This document shows positions 6,302-7,753 of a stretch of 7,753 nt of DNA, in pieces (within the stretch, counting starts at the first letter, position 1; the number at the start of each line of letters is the position of its first letter). This stretch comes from Kuafuiihalomonas phototrophica. GTDB lineage: Bacteria > Myxococcota > Kuafuiibacteriia > Kuafuiibacteriales > Kuafuiibacteriaceae. Below the pieces are notes generated by a model that was given only the letters and a program-made list of their open reading frames with translations, did no database searches and was not told where the DNA came from. The DNA is taken from NCBI GenBank assembly GCA_031800475.1, contig DAPKRQ010000113.1, forward strand, positions 1-7,753, written 5' to 3'. The position numbers were made by a program, and so were the translations under genes.

Positions 6302-7210
6302 TCAGCCGGCGCGACCGCTTCCGCCCGAGACCGGTCGCGGGATCGCCGACCCAGCGTCGGGACCCTGGATGGTGTCGGCTCGTCGCCCCGACGAGCGGTC
6401 GGATCGCAGCGGCTCCACGTCGGCGATCGGCTCGGACTCGCGGTGCCGGCGAAGCAGGTCTTCGTAGGCCCATCGGACCGGAAACGGAAGATCTCTCAGG
6501 TCTGCTCGGTTGTGATGAAGGTCGGTCCGTACCGTGCGCGCCTGGACGGCTCGGGCTTCGTCGGGATCGAACGGCCGTCCCATGAACGCGTACAGGCGGC
6601 GCATCTCGCCTTCGAATCCCTCTTGGCTGATCAGTCGATTGTAATCCACCCAACTGACTGGGTACGGGTGATCGTGTCGAAAGAACCACCGGGTCCATCG
6701 GTGGTAGGCGTAGTAGCCTATCGCGCGAGAGAACCCAGACTGGGCTGCCATGGAATCGGCGATCTCGCGCGGGTGACGAATGCAGAACAGCACGCCCTTC
6801 ACCGAGTCGCCCCAAGCGGGCAGGGTGAAGCAGAACCGCGGGTCTTTCACCGTGCAGTCAGCATACTGGGCCTGGAGCGCCTCGAGCCGTTCGTATTTTT
6901 TGCGGGAACGCCGCTGAATGTTCCGTTTGGTCATGGTGGCGCGGCCCAGGGCCAGAACCACCAGTCGTCGCAGCCGCTCGATGCGGCTGTCCGGCCACAC
7001 CGAGACGGTCCAAGGTTCCGAGTCGACCCATGACCCCAGGATCAGCTGGTGGTTCATGGCCACGATGTCGGTGTTTTCGAAATAACCGAGCTCGTTCCAT
7101 CGATTGCCCGGAATCAATTTCTCTTCTGGGCCGAAATCGCATCCGAGGCCCTGCAGGAGGTTGCAAACCAAAGAGGTGCCGCTTCGCGGGGGTCCAGTTA
7201 CGACGAGCAC
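6302..7210 (-). CDS. Sulfotransferase family protein
   Basis: A 302-residue cytoplasmic sulfotransferase. The 5'-phosphosulfate-binding loop is VVTGPPRSGTSL at residues 3-14, NELGYFEN (39-46) is the acceptor-side motif common in bacterial members (usually NP-x-GYFE), KDPRFCF lies at 122-128, and RHPREIADSM at 145-154 contains the 3'-phosphate-binding Arg and Ser. It is expected to move sulfate from PAPS to a hydroxyl or amine acceptor; the acceptor is unknown. Start: GTG 7210 directly precedes the first beta-strand and has GGGAG nine bases upstream. The frame stays open to a GTG at 7354, but the extra 48 residues are not family-like and that codon would overlap the tRNA promoter. No PAPS-synthesis gene is in the window. 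It converges with the small plus-strand gene, 68 bp between stops, with no clear terminator there. Confidence 0.85.
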   Translation of the reverse strand: MLVVTGPPRSGTSLVCNLLQGLGCDFGPEEKLIPGNRWNELGYFENTDIVAMNHQLILGSWVDSEPWTVSVWPDSRIERLRRLVVLALGRATMTKRNIQRRSRKKYERLEALQAQYADCTVKDPRFCFTLPAWGDSVKGVLFCIRHPREIADSMAAQSGFSRAIGYYAYHRWTRWFFRHDHPYPVSWVDYNRLISQEGFEGEMRRLYAFMGRPFDPDEARAVQARTVRTDLHHNRADLRDLPFPVRWAYEDLLRRHRESEPIADVEPLRSDRSSGRRADTIQGPDAGSAIPRPVSGGSGRAG

Positions 7211-7347
7211 TACGGGAAACTCCCGGGGTGGGCCTGCGTACAGAAACCCGTCCCCCGGGTCGGGTGCTAGCGCGGCACCGCTGCCCCCTCCAACACAAAA
7301 ATGGGGCGATTCTCGATTCTGCCCGCGGTCGCCACGGGCGGTACCGC

Positions 7348-7376
7348 TTGACACCCGAAGCCCGAGTCTCTAACTC
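7348..7376 (+). promoter_or_regulatory. Promoter of tRNA-Leu
   Basis: A perfect TTGACA (7348-7353) is followed after 17 bases by TAACTC (7371-7376), a weak -10. The predicted start near 7383 is six bases before the mature tRNA. The stretch between -10 and start is entirely G/C-rich, the discriminator type tied to stringent control of stable-RNA promoters in well-studied bacteria; that regulation is inferred. Confidence 0.55.
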
Positions 7377-7388
7377 CCCGGCTCCCTC

Positions 7389-7472
7389 GCGGAAGTGGCG
7401 GAATTGGTAGACGCGCAGGATTCAGGTTTCTGTGGGCGAAAGCCCGTGAAGGTTCAAGTCCTTTCTTCCGCA
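7389..7472 (+). tRNA. tRNA-Leu (anticodon CAG)
   Basis: An 84-base class II tRNA. The acceptor GCGGAAG (7389-7395) pairs fully with CTTCCGC (7465-7471), with A7472 as discriminator. The D loop has the usual AATTGGTAGA. The anticodon stem CAGGA/TTCTG has one G-T pair, and the loop TTCAGGT gives anticodon CAG at 7423-7425, which reads CUG. The long variable arm GGGC-GAAA-GCCC is typical of tRNA-Leu, and the T loop is TTCAAGT. The 3' CCA is not encoded (AATCCCC follows), so nucleotidyltransferase must add it. Confidence 0.97.
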
Positions 7473-7572
7473 ATCCCCTCGGTGTCCCGACCTGTCGACT
7501 GAGTCCCGGTGTGGACCGCCCCGCGAATGAAGCGCAGGCTCTTCGAGTTCCAGCGGTCGCCGTCTCGAATGC

Positions 7573-7753
7573 GAGCCGATTCGGCGGGGCGTTCAGCCGG
7601 CCCGGTGGCCTGAGCCGATTCGGCGGGGCGTTCAGCCGGCCCGGTGGCCTGAGCCGATTCGCCGGGGCGCTAGGCCAGCCCGGTGGCCTGAGCCGATTCG
7701 CCGGGGCGCTCAGCCGGCCCGGTGGCCTGAGCCGATTCGCCGGGGCGCTCAGC
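7573..7753. repeat. 39-bp tandem repeat array (4.6 copies, continues past window)
   Basis: Head-to-tail units start at 7573, 7612, 7651, 7690 and 7729. Units 1 and 2 are identical; units 4 and 5 are identical as far as seen and differ from 1-2 at two positions; unit 3 matches 4-5 except for three changes clustered at 7671-7677. Units 1-2 contain the short inverted repeat GCCGATTCGGC, which units 3-5 lose. There are no unique spacers, so it is not CRISPR. The period is 13 codons: plus-strand frames reading SRFGGAFSRPGGL and EPIRRGVQPARWP are open, as is a minus frame reading ATGPAERPGESAQ that enters from the right and stops at TAG 7670-7672. No frame shows a mainly synonymous substitution pattern, so coding status is undecided. 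The bases from 7473 to 7572 hold no gene I can support. Confidence 0.92.

Noticed and set aside
6308..6337. Inverted repeat GCGACCG / CGGTCGC as terminator between convergent genes
   Set aside because: It lies inside the sulfotransferase C-terminal codons, has a long loop and no T-run on either strand.
7211..7354. Longer sulfotransferase from GTG 7354
   Set aside because: The 48 added residues lack family similarity and the start codon would lie on the tRNA promoter; GTG 7210 fits the first strand and has a ribosome site.
7573..7753. CRISPR array
   Set aside because: The whole 39-bp unit repeats without variable spacers, and no cas gene is present.
7465..7753. tRNA-Leu 3' end as attachment site of an integrated element
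   Set aside because: No integrase gene and no second copy of the tRNA 3' end can be seen within the window.

Overview
The window is GC-rich double-stranded bacterial DNA with strong G/C preference at third codon positions, GTG as well as ATG starts and short intergenic gaps. Gene content (a trehalose operon, an AglD/LPG-synthase-type membrane protein, a DUF2141 lipoprotein, a YceI remnant, a sulfotransferase) and style fit a high-GC Gram-negative such as a member of the Myxococcota. That assignment is an inference from style; no taxonomic marker gene is present.

Layout. 1-743 (-): C-terminally truncated (by the window edge) multi-spanning LPG-synthase-TM/AglD-like protein. 744-899: divergent spacer. 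900-1340 (+): relic of a YceI-family secreted protein, still with a strong ribosome binding site but broken by frameshifts. 1373-2083 (+): DUF2141 lipoprotein with a 15-bp tandem repeat coding for a Gly/Ser-Ser-Glu-Ala-Ala/Lys linker. 2084-2484: 401 bp without a gene, holding two copies of a 26-bp palindrome-containing repeat. 2485-3873 and 3870-4631 (+): otsA and otsB with overlapping stop and start codons, followed by a short hairpin plus T-run. 4789-5994 (-): alpha/beta-hydrolase-like protein with an HSHG elbow and an unrecognised disordered N-terminus. 6033-6233 (+): a 66-residue helical protein starting at GTG, with a promoter placed so that its mRNA may be leaderless. 6302-7210 (-): PAPS-dependent-type sulfotransferase. 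7389-7472 (+): tRNA-Leu(CAG) with its own promoter. 7573-7753: 39-bp tandem repeat array that runs off the window.

How the parts work together. The only clear pathway is OtsA plus OtsB, which make trehalose from UDP-glucose and glucose-6-phosphate via trehalose-6-phosphate; translational coupling should keep the two enzymes in step. The other genes are single transcription units with no shared pathway that I can see. I do not see a convincing new multi-gene system; the most unusual items are the repeat structures, the decaying YceI gene and the divergent hydrolase / small helical protein pair.
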